From the NCBI GenBank assembly GCA_050873765.1, contig JBNMJK010000002.1:1-64000 (forward strand): 64,000 bases of DNA, given 5' to 3'. The stretch's first letter is position 1. Each line of letters begins with the position of its first letter. Position numbers and translations under genes: made by a program. The stretch is from Sodaliphilus sp050873765. GTDB lineage: Bacteria > Bacteroidota > Bacteroidia > Bacteroidales > Muribaculaceae. The notes under the pieces were generated by a model that was given only the letters and a program-made list of their open reading frames with translations, searched no databases and was not told where the DNA came from. Of this stretch, positions 1 to 8,587 are shown one piece after another.

Positions 1-708
1 ACCGACGGAGAAAACAAACACCACGAGGAAGTGAGTGATGATGCGCAAAGCAGCATGAGGTTGCAGCAGGAAATGGAGCTTCAGCTTCATAATCAATATG
101 CCGTCAACAACAATGCCTACGTGACCAGTACCTTGACCTTTTTGGGCAGTGTGCTGGCGGTGCTATATGCGTATGGCTACGTGTTCCTGCACACCAGTGC
201 GGAGACTCTCACTTCCGGCATTATGGCGAAAGATGATACCTACACTATCGATGCTTTCCTGCTCACTGCCGATGCGGCAATCATTGTGCTTGCCATTTTG
301 TATCTTTTTTGCCTTGACAGAGGAGCCTACCAGCGTAAGGAGCAGTTCATTATCTATGCCATCAGGTGCAAGTATTTCAGTGGACAGAAAGGCCGTTCGA
401 CGTCGGACCATAAAATTATGGGGATTTTCCCAAAAGGTTACACACCGTTCGAGAAAGACAAAAGCGATTTTGTGCAAGGCGTGTTTAACTTTATGATGGG
501 TGTGGTCATATTCTTAGCGATTTTAATAGTTGTGGCAACAATAATTAAAATCGTTTATTTTGCAACTCAACCCATGATATTAAACCTCGCTGTATCGTTG
601 GTGACTGTGGCATTTACTTTTCGTATTTGCTTTTGTACTAAGAAGCGTGAATATGCTAAATATCAGGATTTTGAAAATATTTATTCAGAATATAAACCTA
701 AAAATTAA
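1..708 (+). CDS. Multi-pass membrane protein of unknown function, cassette copy 1 (5' end outside window)
   Basis: The reading frame is open from base 1 and matches the N-terminal part of the complete paralogue at 3956, so the true start lies upstream of the window; a GTG at 31 is probably internal. Hydrophobic stretches that look like membrane spans start at about residues 30, 76, 150 and 183 (counted from the GTG), with a charged soluble loop near residues 100-145 and a charged, Tyr-rich tail. The first part (to about base 540) is almost identical to the paralogue, while the C-terminal spans differ. The gene ends 19 nt before a BspA-type LRR gene, and the same order is repeated downstream, so the pair probably forms an operon. 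I recognise no family and infer no function beyond membrane location. Confidence 0.75.
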   Translation, partial: TDGENKHHEEVSDDAQSSMRLQQEMELQLHNQYAVNNNAYVTSTLTFLGSVLAVLYAYGYVFLHTSAETLTSGIMAKDDTYTIDAFLLTADAAIIVLAILYLFCLDRGAYQRKEQFIIYAIRCKYFSGQKGRSTSDHKIMGIFPKGYTPFEKDKSDFVQGVFNFMMGVVIFLAILIVVATIIKIVYFATQPMILNLAVSLVTVAFTFRICFCTKKREYAKYQDFENIYSEYKPKN

Positions 709-727
709 TAAGTAAAACGTATTGATT

Positions 728-3715
728 ATGAAACGAGTGATTCAAAAGATTACTGTGCTGATGGCGGTGCTGCTACTGTCGTGCTCCAACCTATGGGCAG
801 AGTCGCTAACTTATGAAGTGACCAGTGGCGTATTAACTATTTCAGGAACAGGTGATATGGGTGGGAGTGGCCCAAATTCTTTTTATGATAATAATATTAT
901 AAAAGCACGTAATTATTCGAAGGTTGTCATCAAAGAGGGTGTAACGTCAATCGGCGGGGAAGCTTTTATTGATTGCGGTAACATTAAGAGTGTGATCATA
1001 CCTGCCAGTGTGAGAGACATCTGGCAGGGTGCGTTTGAAGGTTGTACAGGCTTGGAGAGTGTTTCTATACCAGATAAAGGCTTAGGTTTTCTCGGTAAAA
1101 AAGCCTTTGCAGACTGCTTTAGCTTGAAGAGCATGGTCATTCCAACCAGCGTGACTTATATTGCGGATGGTGCGTTTTCTGGCTGTAAAAGCTTGGCGAG
1201 TGTTACTATTCCGAAAGGCGTGACCATCATCGAGGACCATGTATTTAACGGTTGCACAAACTTAACGAGTGTGACCTTTCCAGATCATTTGACCAGCATC
1301 GGAGATCATGCATTTAACGGCTGCAAAAGTCTGAAGAGTGTGACCTTGCCAATTTTCTTGACCAACATTGGTGAGAGTGCATTTGAAGGCTGTACAGCTC
1401 TGACGAGTTTGACCATTCCTGCCTATGTGACAAACATCGGAGAGCGTGCGTTTGAGAGGTGTGGAAATTTAACTACGCTGAAGGTGAATAAAGGTAATAA
1501 ATTGTTCGATTCTCGCGAGGATTGTAACGCTATAATAGAAACCTCGACAAATACTTTATTGTTTGGTTGTAAAAAAACAAAAATTCCAAGCAGCGTCACC
1601 AGCATAGGAAAAAGAGCGTTTTATAATTGCACCGGTCGTAATGACATGACCATTCCTGCCTCTGTGACCAGCATCGGGGAGAGTGCGTTTGAGGACTGTA
1701 CCGGCTTGAAGCGCGTGTCCTTCACAGATGTCGTGACTAACCTCGGGGATCGTGCGTTTAAAGGTTGCACAGGTCTCACAAGCATGACTGTAACTGGTCG
1801 CATCGGGGGATATGCGTTTTCTGGCTGCACTGGCTTGGAGGGCGTGACTTTATCTGAAGGCGTGACCAGCATCGGGGAGTACGCGTTTGAGGGTTGCATA
1901 GGTTTGACAAGTGTTTCTATCCCTGGAAGCATCGGGGGATATGCATTTACTGGCTGTACAGGTTTAAAGAGTGTAGATATCTCAGGTACCAATACAAACA
2001 TTGGGGCAAGTTCATTTGAAGGTTGCATAGGGTTGACGAGTGTTACCTTATCAAATGGCGTTTTCCGCATCGAGAAGAATGCATTTAAGGGTTGCGAAAA
2101 CATTGAGAGCATGACCATCCCAGGCAGCGTAACCAGCATCGGGGAGAGTGCATTTGAGAGTTGCAAACACTTGGAGAATTTGACCATTTCAAGTGGTGTG
2201 ACAAGCATTGGAGATAAAGCGTTTTCAAGTTGCGAAAATATTGAGAGCGTGACCATTCCAGGCAGCGTAACCAGCATCGGGGAGAGTGCATTTGAGAGTT
2301 GTAAACACTTGGAGAATTTGACCATTTCAAGTGGCGTGACCAGCATCGGGGGGAGTGCGTTTTCTGGCTGCACCGGTTTGACGAACGTGACCATCTCAGA
2401 CTGCGTGACCAGCATAGGGCCGAAAACGTTTTTTGGTTGCAGAGGTTTGACGAGCGTGACCATTCCAGGCAGCGTGACCAGCATCGGGCAGAATGCGTTT
2501 AGTGGCTGCAGCGGCTTGACGAGCGTGACCATTCCAAGCAGCGTGACCAGCATCGGGAAGTGGGCGTTTGAGGGCTGTGGCTTGACGAGTGTGACCATCC
2601 CAAGCAGCGTGACCAGCATAGGGAGGTGGGCGTTTTCTGGCTGCACTGGTCTGAAGAGTTTAATGATCTCTGGTAACAAGTTGAAAATTGATTATCTTGT
2701 TTTTTATGGCTGTACCGGTTTGACGAGCGTGACCATTTCAGGCAATGGTGTCAGCATCGGGGGAAGAGTGTTTGGTGGCCTCACCGGTTTGACGAACGTG
2801 ACCATTTCAGGAAGTGGTACCAGCATTGAGGATGGAGTGTTTGGTGGCTGCACCGGTTTGACGAACGTGACCATTTCAGGCAGTGGTACCAGCATTGGGT
2901 TGAAAGCGTTTGAGGCCTGCACTGGTTTGACGAGCGTGACCTTTTCAGGCAATGGTATCAACATCGGGGAGAGAGCGTTTCGTGGCTGCATTGGTTTGAC
3001 GAGTGTGACCATTCCTGCCTCTGTGACCAGTATCGGGGAGAGAGCGTTTGATGGCTGCGAACGTTTGACGAGCGTGACCATTCAAGAAGGCGTGACCAGC
3101 ATCGGGTCATATGCATTTAATAACTGTGAAAGTTTGACGAACTTGACTATTCCTGGCAGCGTGAGCAGCATAGGGGGTGGTGCGTTTTATGGTTGCACAA
3201 GCTTGACGAGTTTGACTTTTCCAGGCAGTGTGACCAGCATCGAAGGAGGCATGTTTTATGGCTGCATAGGCTTGGAGAGTGTGACTATTCCGAGTAGTGT
3301 GAACAGTATCAAGGATCAGGCGTTTTATGGCTGCATAGGCTTGAAATTAGTCAAAGTGAATGCTATAATACCACCTCAATGTGGAAATGAAGTTTTTTCT
3401 GATGAATGTTACAAAAACTGCGAATTGGCGGTTCCGAATGAATCGCTTGATCGCTATAAGATTACTGATCCATGGTGGTACTTCCTTAATATTGTTTCTT
3501 CAGGAATTACTGACGCTAAGGCTGATGTGGTGAAGGTGGCTGCTGCAGGTGATGCCATCACCGTTAGTGGTGCTGCCGATGATGCCGTGGTGGAAGTATA
3601 TGGCGTGAATGGCGTGCTCGTTTACCGTGGAACAGACAAATCCGTGACCGTGCCATCGGCAGGCTTCTATGTGGTGCGTGTGGCAGGCAAAACCTATAAA
3701 GTGGCAGTGAATTAA
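728..3715 (+). CDS. Secreted BspA-type leucine-rich repeat protein with type IX-like sorting tail
   Basis: The 995-residue protein starts at the ATG of MKRVIQK (an in-frame TTG lies 6 nt upstream). It has a signal peptide with likely cleavage after LWA, a short lead-in domain (residues 25-55), then roughly 35 repeats of about 23 residues of the type GCTGLTSVTIPGSVTSIG, the Treponema/BspA LRR_5 family known for surface adhesins. A non-repeat spacer around residue 250 interrupts the array. The last 70 residues form a beta-rich tail with VVEVYGVNGVLVYRG and a final FYVVRVAGKTYKVAVN, as in type IX secretion sorting domains. It should be exported and anchored or released at the surface. Adhesion to host or other cells is inferred from the family only. 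Near-identical DNA repeats make its length prone to change. Confidence 0.88.
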   Translation: MKRVIQKITVLMAVLLLSCSNLWAESLTYEVTSGVLTISGTGDMGGSGPNSFYDNNIIKARNYSKVVIKEGVTSIGGEAFIDCGNIKSVIIPASVRDIWQGAFEGCTGLESVSIPDKGLGFLGKKAFADCFSLKSMVIPTSVTYIADGAFSGCKSLASVTIPKGVTIIEDHVFNGCTNLTSVTFPDHLTSIGDHAFNGCKSLKSVTLPIFLTNIGESAFEGCTALTSLTIPAYVTNIGERAFERCGNLTTLKVNKGNKLFDSREDCNAIIETSTNTLLFGCKKTKIPSSVTSIGKRAFYNCTGRNDMTIPASVTSIGESAFEDCTGLKRVSFTDVVTNLGDRAFKGCTGLTSMTVTGRIGGYAFSGCTGLEGVTLSEGVTSIGEYAFEGCIGLTSVSIPGSIGGYAFTGCTGLKSVDISGTNTNIGASSFEGCIGLTSVTLSNGVFRIEKNAFKGCENIESMTIPGSVTSIGESAFESCKHLENLTISSGVTSIGDKAFSSCENIESVTIPGSVTSIGESAFESCKHLENLTISSGVTSIGGSAFSGCTGLTNVTISDCVTSIGPKTFFGCRGLTSVTIPGSVTSIGQNAFSGCSGLTSVTIPSSVTSIGKWAFEGCGLTSVTIPSSVTSIGRWAFSGCTGLKSLMISGNKLKIDYLVFYGCTGLTSVTISGNGVSIGGRVFGGLTGLTNVTISGSGTSIEDGVFGGCTGLTNVTISGSGTSIGLKAFEACTGLTSVTFSGNGINIGERAFRGCIGLTSVTIPASVTSIGERAFDGCERLTSVTIQEGVTSIGSYAFNNCESLTNLTIPGSVSSIGGGAFYGCTSLTSLTFPGSVTSIEGGMFYGCIGLESVTIPSSVNSIKDQAFYGCIGLKLVKVNAIIPPQCGNEVFSDECYKNCELAVPNESLDRYKITDPWWYFLNIVSSGITDAKADVVKVAAAGDAITVSGAADDAVVEVYGVNGVLVYRGTDKSVTVPSAGFYVVRVAGKTYKVAVN

Positions 3716-3819
3716 ACCCGAACGGCTCACAGCATGAGCTGCTTCAAAATAGATTTAGTGGTTCTCAAAAGTTCATTTTTTGGCTCTTTCCGGCATGATT
3801 TTTCTGTGAATTTTTCAGC

Positions 3820-3842
3820 AGATAGTTTGCTATCTTTTTTTC
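3820..3842 (+). terminator. Intrinsic terminator after cassette copy 1
   Basis: AGATAG, loop TTTG, CTATCT, then at least six T residues. It lies about 105 nt after the LRR stop codon and 110 nt before the next cassette, so the two cassettes are probably separate transcription units. Confidence 0.65.
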
Positions 3843-3955
3843 TGCAATGCAGTGATTTCTGCTCGGCTGATTTCTTTGATATTTATTTGAGGAATACTTG
3901 TGCAACTCTTATGTGCTAATTAATGTTCTTAAACATAAACTTAAAATTTTAAGAC

Positions 3956-4741
3956 ATGGCTATTCAATTTAAGAATATGATTCTGTCGTTTTTCTGCAAT
4001 CGGGTTAGAGTCGGTGATGCTGACACCGACGGAGAAATCAAACACCACGAGGAAGTGAGTAATGATGCGCAAAGCAGCATGAGGATGCAGCAGGAAATGG
4101 AGCTTCAGCTTCATGAACAATATGCCGTCAACAACAATGCTTATGTGGGCAGTACCTTGACCTTTATTGGCAGTGTGCTGGCTGTGCTGTATGCGTATGG
4201 CTACGTGTTCCTGCACACCAGTGCGGAGACTCTCACTTCCGGCATTATGGCGAAAGATGACACCTACACTATCGGCGCTTTCCTGCTGACTGCCGATGCG
4301 GCAATCATTGTGCTTGCCATTTTGTATATATTTTGCCTTGACAGAGGAGCCTACCAGCGTAAGGAGCAGTTTATCATCTATGCCATCAGGTGCAAGTATT
4401 TCAGTGAACAGAAAGGCTGTTCGACGTCGGACCATAAAATTATGGGGATTTTCCCTGAGAGCTACACACCGTTCAAGAAGTGCGAAAACGATTTTGTGCA
4501 AGGCGTGTTTGGCTTTATGATGGATGTGGCCACATTCTTAGGCTTTATGATAGCTGTGGCAACATTTTGTAAACTCAAGTGTTTTGATATCCTATTCCCC
4601 TTATCCTTATCATTAGGCCAATCTCTATTTTTTGCTTGCGCTATATTTACCTTCGGTTTTTGTTGGCATAAAAAGGTGATAAAGTATGCTGAATATAAGG
4701 ATCTGGAAAAAGATTATTCAGAATTTGAACCTAATAAATAA
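3956..4741 (+). CDS. Multi-pass membrane protein of unknown function, cassette copy 2
   Basis: This is the complete paralogue (261 residues) of the protein at the window start. The N-terminus (MAIQFKNMILSFFCNRV) is followed by a charged, His-rich stretch, then membrane spans near residues 60, 107, 182 and 215, a soluble loop with several Cys, Lys and Arg residues (about 128-175) and a charged tail ending YSEFEPNK. Identity to copy 1 is near complete up to residue 200 and then falls sharply; here the last spans are richer in Phe and Cys. It is followed after 19 nt by the second LRR gene. No known family is recognised. The fixed pairing with a secreted LRR protein suggests a joint role, which is inference. 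Confidence 0.8.
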   Translation: MAIQFKNMILSFFCNRVRVGDADTDGEIKHHEEVSNDAQSSMRMQQEMELQLHEQYAVNNNAYVGSTLTFIGSVLAVLYAYGYVFLHTSAETLTSGIMAKDDTYTIGAFLLTADAAIIVLAILYIFCLDRGAYQRKEQFIIYAIRCKYFSEQKGCSTSDHKIMGIFPESYTPFKKCENDFVQGVFGFMMDVATFLGFMIAVATFCKLKCFDILFPLSLSLGQSLFFACAIFTFGFCWHKKVIKYAEYKDLEKDYSEFEPNK

Positions 4742-6065
4742 TAAATAAAACGTATTGATTATGAAACGAATGATTAAAAAGATTACTGTGCTGATGGCGG
4801 TACTGCTGCTGTCATGCGCCGACCTCTGGGCAGGCTCAACATCTTGGAAAATAAAGGATTGCGTATTATATATATCAGGAGAAGGAGATATGCCCAACTA
4901 TTCCTACTATTCTGAGGCACCTTGGAAAGGGTATCAAGATGAATTTTCAAAGGTTCTCATCAATTACGGTGTGACGTCAATAGGCGCTTATGCGTTTTCA
5001 GGTTGCGAAAACATTGAGAACGTGACCATTCCAGGCACCGTGACCCGCATCGGGAAGGATGCGTTTTCTGGTTGTGTCTGCTTGACGAGCGTGGCCATCC
5101 CAGGCAGCGTGACCAGCATTGGGTGGTATGCGTTTAAGAACTGTGAAAGTTTGACGAGCGTGACCATTCAGGATGGCGTGACCAGCATCGGGAGAAATAT
5201 GTTTGAAGGCTGCATCGACTTGACGAGCGTGACCATCCCAGGCAGCGTGACCGGCATCGGGGAGGAAGCGTTTAAGAACTGTGAAAGTTTGACGAGCGTG
5301 ACCATTCCATGCACCGTGACTCGCTTCGGGGCGAGTGCGTTTTCAGGCTGCACCGGCTTGACGAGCGTGACCATTCAGGATGGCGTGACCAGCATCGAGA
5401 AGAGTATGTTTTTGGGCTGCACCGGCTTGACGAGTGTTACCATCCCAAGCAGCGTGACCAGCATCGAGGATGATGCGTTTTCTGGCTGCACGGGCTTGAC
5501 GAGCGTGACCATTCAGGAAGGCATGACCAGCATCGGGGGGAGGGCGTTTGAAGGCTGCACCGGTTTGACGAACGTGACCATTCCACGTGGCGTGATTTAT
5601 ATCTGGAGAGGTGCATTTCTGGGTTGCACAGGCTTGAAATTAATCAAAATGAATGCTGTATATCCACCATTTTGTAGATATGGTTTTGATTATAATTGTT
5701 CTGAAGTTTTTGATAATTCATGTTATGAAACTTGTGAATTGGCGGTGCCGACTGAATCGCTGAATCGCTATAAGACTACTGTTCCCTGGAGTTACTTCCT
5801 TAATATTGTTTCTTCAGGGATTACTGATGCTAAGGCTGACGCGGTGAAGGTGGCGGCCGCAGATGGTGCCATCACTGTTAGTGGTGCTGCCGATGATGCC
5901 GTGGTGGAAGTATTTGACGTGAATGGCGTGCTTATTTATCGTGGAGCAGGCAAATCTGTGACTGTGCCATCGGCAGGCTTCTATGTGGTGCGTGTGGCAG
6001 GCCAAACCTATAAAGTGGCTGTAAATTAAACCCGAACGGCTCACAGCATGAGCTGCTTCAAAATA
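4025..6065 (+). repeat. Cassette copy 2 of the tandem duplication
   Basis: Direct-repeat partner of 1-3751. It is shorter because the LRR array has about a third as many units. The right boundary is sharp: identity stops after CTTCAAAATA at 6065. Confidence 0.85.
4761..6029 (+). CDS. Secreted BspA-type leucine-rich repeat protein, shorter paralogue
   Basis: The 422-residue paralogue of the protein at 728 starts at MKRMIKKI. Its signal peptide ends near LWA (about residue 23). Next come a lead-in containing WKGYQDEFSKVLINYGV, about 11 LRR_5 repeats (residues 60-305), a linker with several Cys (residues 305-340) and a type IX-like tail almost identical to its sister (VVEVFDVNGVLIYRG, then FYVVRVAGQTYKVAVN). 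Length difference comes almost wholly from the repeat count. Surface location and a binding role are inferred from the family and the tail. A Cys in LLLSC could suggest a lipoprotein, but a cleavage after LWA followed by the sorting tail fits better. Confidence 0.87.
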   Translation: MKRMIKKITVLMAVLLLSCADLWAGSTSWKIKDCVLYISGEGDMPNYSYYSEAPWKGYQDEFSKVLINYGVTSIGAYAFSGCENIENVTIPGTVTRIGKDAFSGCVCLTSVAIPGSVTSIGWYAFKNCESLTSVTIQDGVTSIGRNMFEGCIDLTSVTIPGSVTGIGEEAFKNCESLTSVTIPCTVTRFGASAFSGCTGLTSVTIQDGVTSIEKSMFLGCTGLTSVTIPSSVTSIEDDAFSGCTGLTSVTIQEGMTSIGGRAFEGCTGLTNVTIPRGVIYIWRGAFLGCTGLKLIKMNAVYPPFCRYGFDYNCSEVFDNSCYETCELAVPTESLNRYKTTVPWSYFLNIVSSGITDAKADAVKVAAADGAITVSGAADDAVVEVFDVNGVLIYRGAGKSVTVPSAGFYVVRVAGQTYKVAVN

Positions 6066-6073
6066 AACGCATT

Positions 6074-6110
6074 GGGCGGTGCACAATTTCATGTGCATCG
6101 CCCATCGTTT
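6074..6110. terminator. Hairpin terminator between the LRR gene and the MATE gene
   Basis: GGGCGGTGCAC (6074-6084) pairs with GTGCATCGCCC (6093-6103) with a single G-T wobble and an 8-nt loop, followed by ATCGTTTTCT. It lies between two convergent genes and may serve both. Confidence 0.6.
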
Positions 6111-6249
6111 TCTATCCCACACTGATCTCACAGAATATTTTTTTGCCTCTCACAGATCTTTCTGAGCACACGGGAGCGATTTTTAGGTTTTTTTTTATAT
6201 CGCACTCGGTGTGCTGTGGCCCTTTGGGTGATTGCGTGTGTGTGGCTTC

Positions 6250-7608
6250 TTATTTGTGTGTGGTGGATTGGGCCACGATGATGATGGCGAGGGTGGCGAG
6301 TTCGGCAAATGGGATAGCCGTCCATAGCCCGGTGGCGCCAAAAAGTTGTGGCAGGATTAAGAACGACGCTATCGGCAGCAGCATGCCTCTGAGCAGTGTA
6401 TATACCATGGCTCGTGTGGCTTTTGTGATGCTTTGGAAATAACCAATGTAGGCCACATTGAGCGCAAAAAACACGGCGCAGGTGGCAAACCATGGAAGTC
6501 CATCGACCGCTATATGAAAAGCTTTTTCTTCGGGGCGTAAAAATGCGCCTACAATTATCTGGTCGCCTAATATGAGCGAAACTATCACACACAAGCCGCA
6601 GGTGATGGCCGCCAGCAGCGATAAACGAAGCGTTTGACCTACGCGCTGATTTTGCTTTGCGCCATAGTTGTAGCTGATAATGGGTTGCGACGCTTGTGCC
6701 ACCGCATTATTGATGGAGAAGATGACGGGGAACAGATAGCATGCCACCGCAAATGCCGCCACGCCATCTTCGTGAAGCAGCGCCATGAACTGGTAGTTGC
6801 CGATTAAGATGGTGATGCTCATCGCTATCTCGGTGAGAAATGTGGCAAAACCGATTTGGCCCATAGCCCACAAGTTGCGTAGGGTGAGCGCTAAGGAAGT
6901 GACGCTCATTTTCAGCCGATAGAACTTTATCGAAGAGGAAAACCATATAAAATAGATCAGCGCCATCACGCCGCCTACGCCACAGGCAATGGCAGTGGCA
7001 ATGGCCGCGCCCTTCACGCCCATTCCCAAAGGGAAAATGAATATCCAGTCGAGCACGATATTGGTGACCGCACCTGCCACTTGAATCCACATGGCGTAGC
7101 GCGGAGACCCATCGAGGCGAATCAGCATCATGCCTTCGCATTGCCAAATGAGGAACACCATACCGGGCAATAGTCCTATTAGATAGTCGTAAGCATTGCT
7201 TTCCAGCGCCGGGCTGCACCCTAAGAGCCTCATGACAGAAAAGGGATAACACAGGCAGAGCAGGCAAAGCAACGCCGTGATGATGCCCCCTATGCCAAAA
7301 GCCTGGGTCATGATGATGCGTGCTGTTTTCACGTTGCGCTGGGCGAGGTGCACACCGCCTATCACAGAAGCACCGATGCCAAACATCAGCCCAATGCCAG
7401 TGACCACCATCCATAACGGCGCTATGATATTCACTGCCGCTATGCCATTTGCGCCCACGCCGCGGCCCACAAAAATACCGTCGATCACAGTTTGCAGCGA
7501 CATGAACACCATGCCGACAAGCGTCGGGAAAAACAGTTTGCGGAACAAATGACCGATTTTATCGGAGCCGAAATCTATTTTGTCGCGATTGAGGTCGATT
7601 TTTTTCAT
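6250..7608 (-). CDS. MATE family efflux transporter
   Basis: The 452-residue protein has about 12 predicted membrane spans in two related halves. The N-terminal half contains LFFPTLVGMVFMSLQTVIDG and FVGRGVGANGIAAVNI, and the second half QPIISYNYGAKQN, which are typical of multidrug and toxic compound extrusion proteins (NorM/MepA/DinF group). Such proteins export cationic drugs or metabolites across the inner membrane using Na+ or H+ gradients; the substrate cannot be read here. It starts at ATG 7608 and is divergent from an AraC regulator 163 nt away, which may control it. Length is normal for the family. Confidence 0.9.
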   Translation of the reverse strand: MKKIDLNRDKIDFGSDKIGHLFRKLFFPTLVGMVFMSLQTVIDGIFVGRGVGANGIAAVNIIAPLWMVVTGIGLMFGIGASVIGGVHLAQRNVKTARIIMTQAFGIGGIITALLCLLCLCYPFSVMRLLGCSPALESNAYDYLIGLLPGMVFLIWQCEGMMLIRLDGSPRYAMWIQVAGAVTNIVLDWIFIFPLGMGVKGAAIATAIACGVGGVMALIYFIWFSSSIKFYRLKMSVTSLALTLRNLWAMGQIGFATFLTEIAMSITILIGNYQFMALLHEDGVAAFAVACYLFPVIFSINNAVAQASQPIISYNYGAKQNQRVGQTLRLSLLAAITCGLCVIVSLILGDQIIVGAFLRPEEKAFHIAVDGLPWFATCAVFFALNVAYIGYFQSITKATRAMVYTLLRGMLLPIASFLILPQLFGATGLWTAIPFAELATLAIIIVAQSTTHK

Positions 7609-7648
7609 TTCTTTATTATTCTGCCATTAATGATTTTGTAATCGGGTG

Positions 7649-7656
7649 CAAAGGTA
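7649..7656 (-). promoter_or_regulatory. -7 element of the MATE gene promoter
   Basis: On the minus strand this reads TACCTTTG, a full match to TAnnTTTG, 40 nt before the MATE start. No good -33 TTTG is seen at the usual distance, which fits a promoter needing an activator. Confidence 0.55.
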
Positions 7657-7743
7657 TGGATTATGTGGAATATTTTAGGAATACAAATATAGATAAGTAT
7701 GGTACTTTTCAATACTGTTTCGCAATTTATGAAATAAAAACTA

Positions 7744-7751
7744 TATATTTG
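7744..7751 (+). promoter_or_regulatory. -7 element of the AraC gene promoter
   Basis: TATATTTG, 20 nt before the ATG at 7772. The -33 region is weak (TTTC at 7718). Confidence 0.55.
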
Positions 7752-7771
7752 CACCATTAAAACAGAAGAAC

Positions 7772-8584
7772 ATGGGTCAGGACATTGAATTAAGGAACAT
7801 TACCGGCGAAGCGTTAGCATCGCGCACCATACACCCTTATGGCTGCGTGATATTAAGGTGTGTAGATGGGTATGCGCGTCTGTCGGTGAACCACCAGCAA
7901 TATGCTCTTCGCAAAGGCGAATTGTGCATCATCACTTCCGATGTGTTTCTTTCGTTTGTGTCGGTATCAAGGCACTTTTCCGCCAAATCCATCAGTTTTC
8001 CTGAAGCGCTGTTCAATACCGTATATTATAGAGTGACCAATATGGCAATTTGGGACTTTCTCTTTCAGAATCCCGTTTTACGGCTGTCGGGGCAGCAGGC
8101 CGCGGCTTTTGATGAGTGGCTTAGCTTGATAAACTGGACCATCGGCAACACGGCTGAAAGCGTGTATTGGGAAATTATCACCTCAATGGCATGCGCGCTC
8201 TTTAGTGTGATTGACGACCAGCTCACAGACATATATGGCAAAGCAGAAAGGGTGTCAAAAGATGCACGCTGGGCAATCATAGTGCGATTCTATACCCTTC
8301 TATATAAGCATTATAAAGAATTCAGAAATGTGAAATTCTATGCCGATGAACTGAACATATCCACCGACTACCTCAACAAGGTGATTCGACGGATATACGG
8401 AGTGTCGCCAAAGCGGCTCATCAATGAGCAGCTGACCGAGGACATCAAGTTTCGGTTAGCGCACACGGATCAATCCATCAAGGAGATATCCCAGCATCTG
8501 CATTTTGAGGACTCTTCTTACTTCTGCCGCTACTTTCGGAAGCAAACGGGAGTTTCGCCAATGGCGTATCGGAAACAGCATTGA
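7772..8584 (+). CDS. AraC family transcriptional regulator
   Basis: The 270-residue protein has an N-terminal cupin-like sensing region (residues 1-150) and a C-terminal AraC double helix-turn-helix (about 170-268): FYADELNISTDYLNKVIRRI is the first HTH, and IKEISQHLHFEDSSYFCRYF followed by FRKQTGVSPMAYRK is the second HTH with the family signature. It is divergent from the MATE exporter, so regulation of that gene is a reasonable inference. The ligand is unknown. Its stop is only 3 nt from the convergent end of metF. Confidence 0.9.
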   Translation: MGQDIELRNITGEALASRTIHPYGCVILRCVDGYARLSVNHQQYALRKGELCIITSDVFLSFVSVSRHFSAKSISFPEALFNTVYYRVTNMAIWDFLFQNPVLRLSGQQAAAFDEWLSLINWTIGNTAESVYWEIITSMACALFSVIDDQLTDIYGKAERVSKDARWAIIVRFYTLLYKHYKEFRNVKFYADELNISTDYLNKVIRRIYGVSPKRLINEQLTEDIKFRLAHTDQSIKEISQHLHFEDSSYFCRYFRKQTGVSPMAYRKQH

Positions 8585-8587
8585 GGC

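Larger units (their letters stand above)
1..3751 (+). repeat. Cassette copy 1 (membrane protein + LRR protein) of a tandem duplication
   Basis: Bases 1-540 are nearly identical to 4025-4563, the signal-peptide and C-terminal regions of the LRR genes match closely, and 36 nt after the stop codon (3716-3751) are the same as 6030-6065. The two copies differ mainly in the number of LRR units and in the last part of the membrane-protein gene. The left boundary is outside the window. Confidence 0.85.

Noticed and set aside
728..790. Lipobox (LLSC) in the signal peptides of the LRR proteins
   Set aside because: Leu at -2 is atypical, a good signal peptidase I site (LWA) follows, and a type IX tail makes lipidation unlikely.
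1621..2679. Long open frame of 352 codons on the minus strand inside the LRR gene
   Set aside because: It mirrors the regular repeat DNA of the sense gene; its product is a monotonous antisense repeat with no signal or family.
2704..3081. Second antisense open frame in the LRR gene
   Set aside because: Same artefact of repeat codons as above.
728..3715. CRISPR-like regular repeats
   Set aside because: The roughly 69-nt periodicity is that of 23-residue LRR codons in an open reading frame; there are no unique spacers or cas genes.
3734..3919. 61-codon frame between the two cassettes
   Set aside because: It runs through the terminator hairpin and has no promoter or recognisable product.
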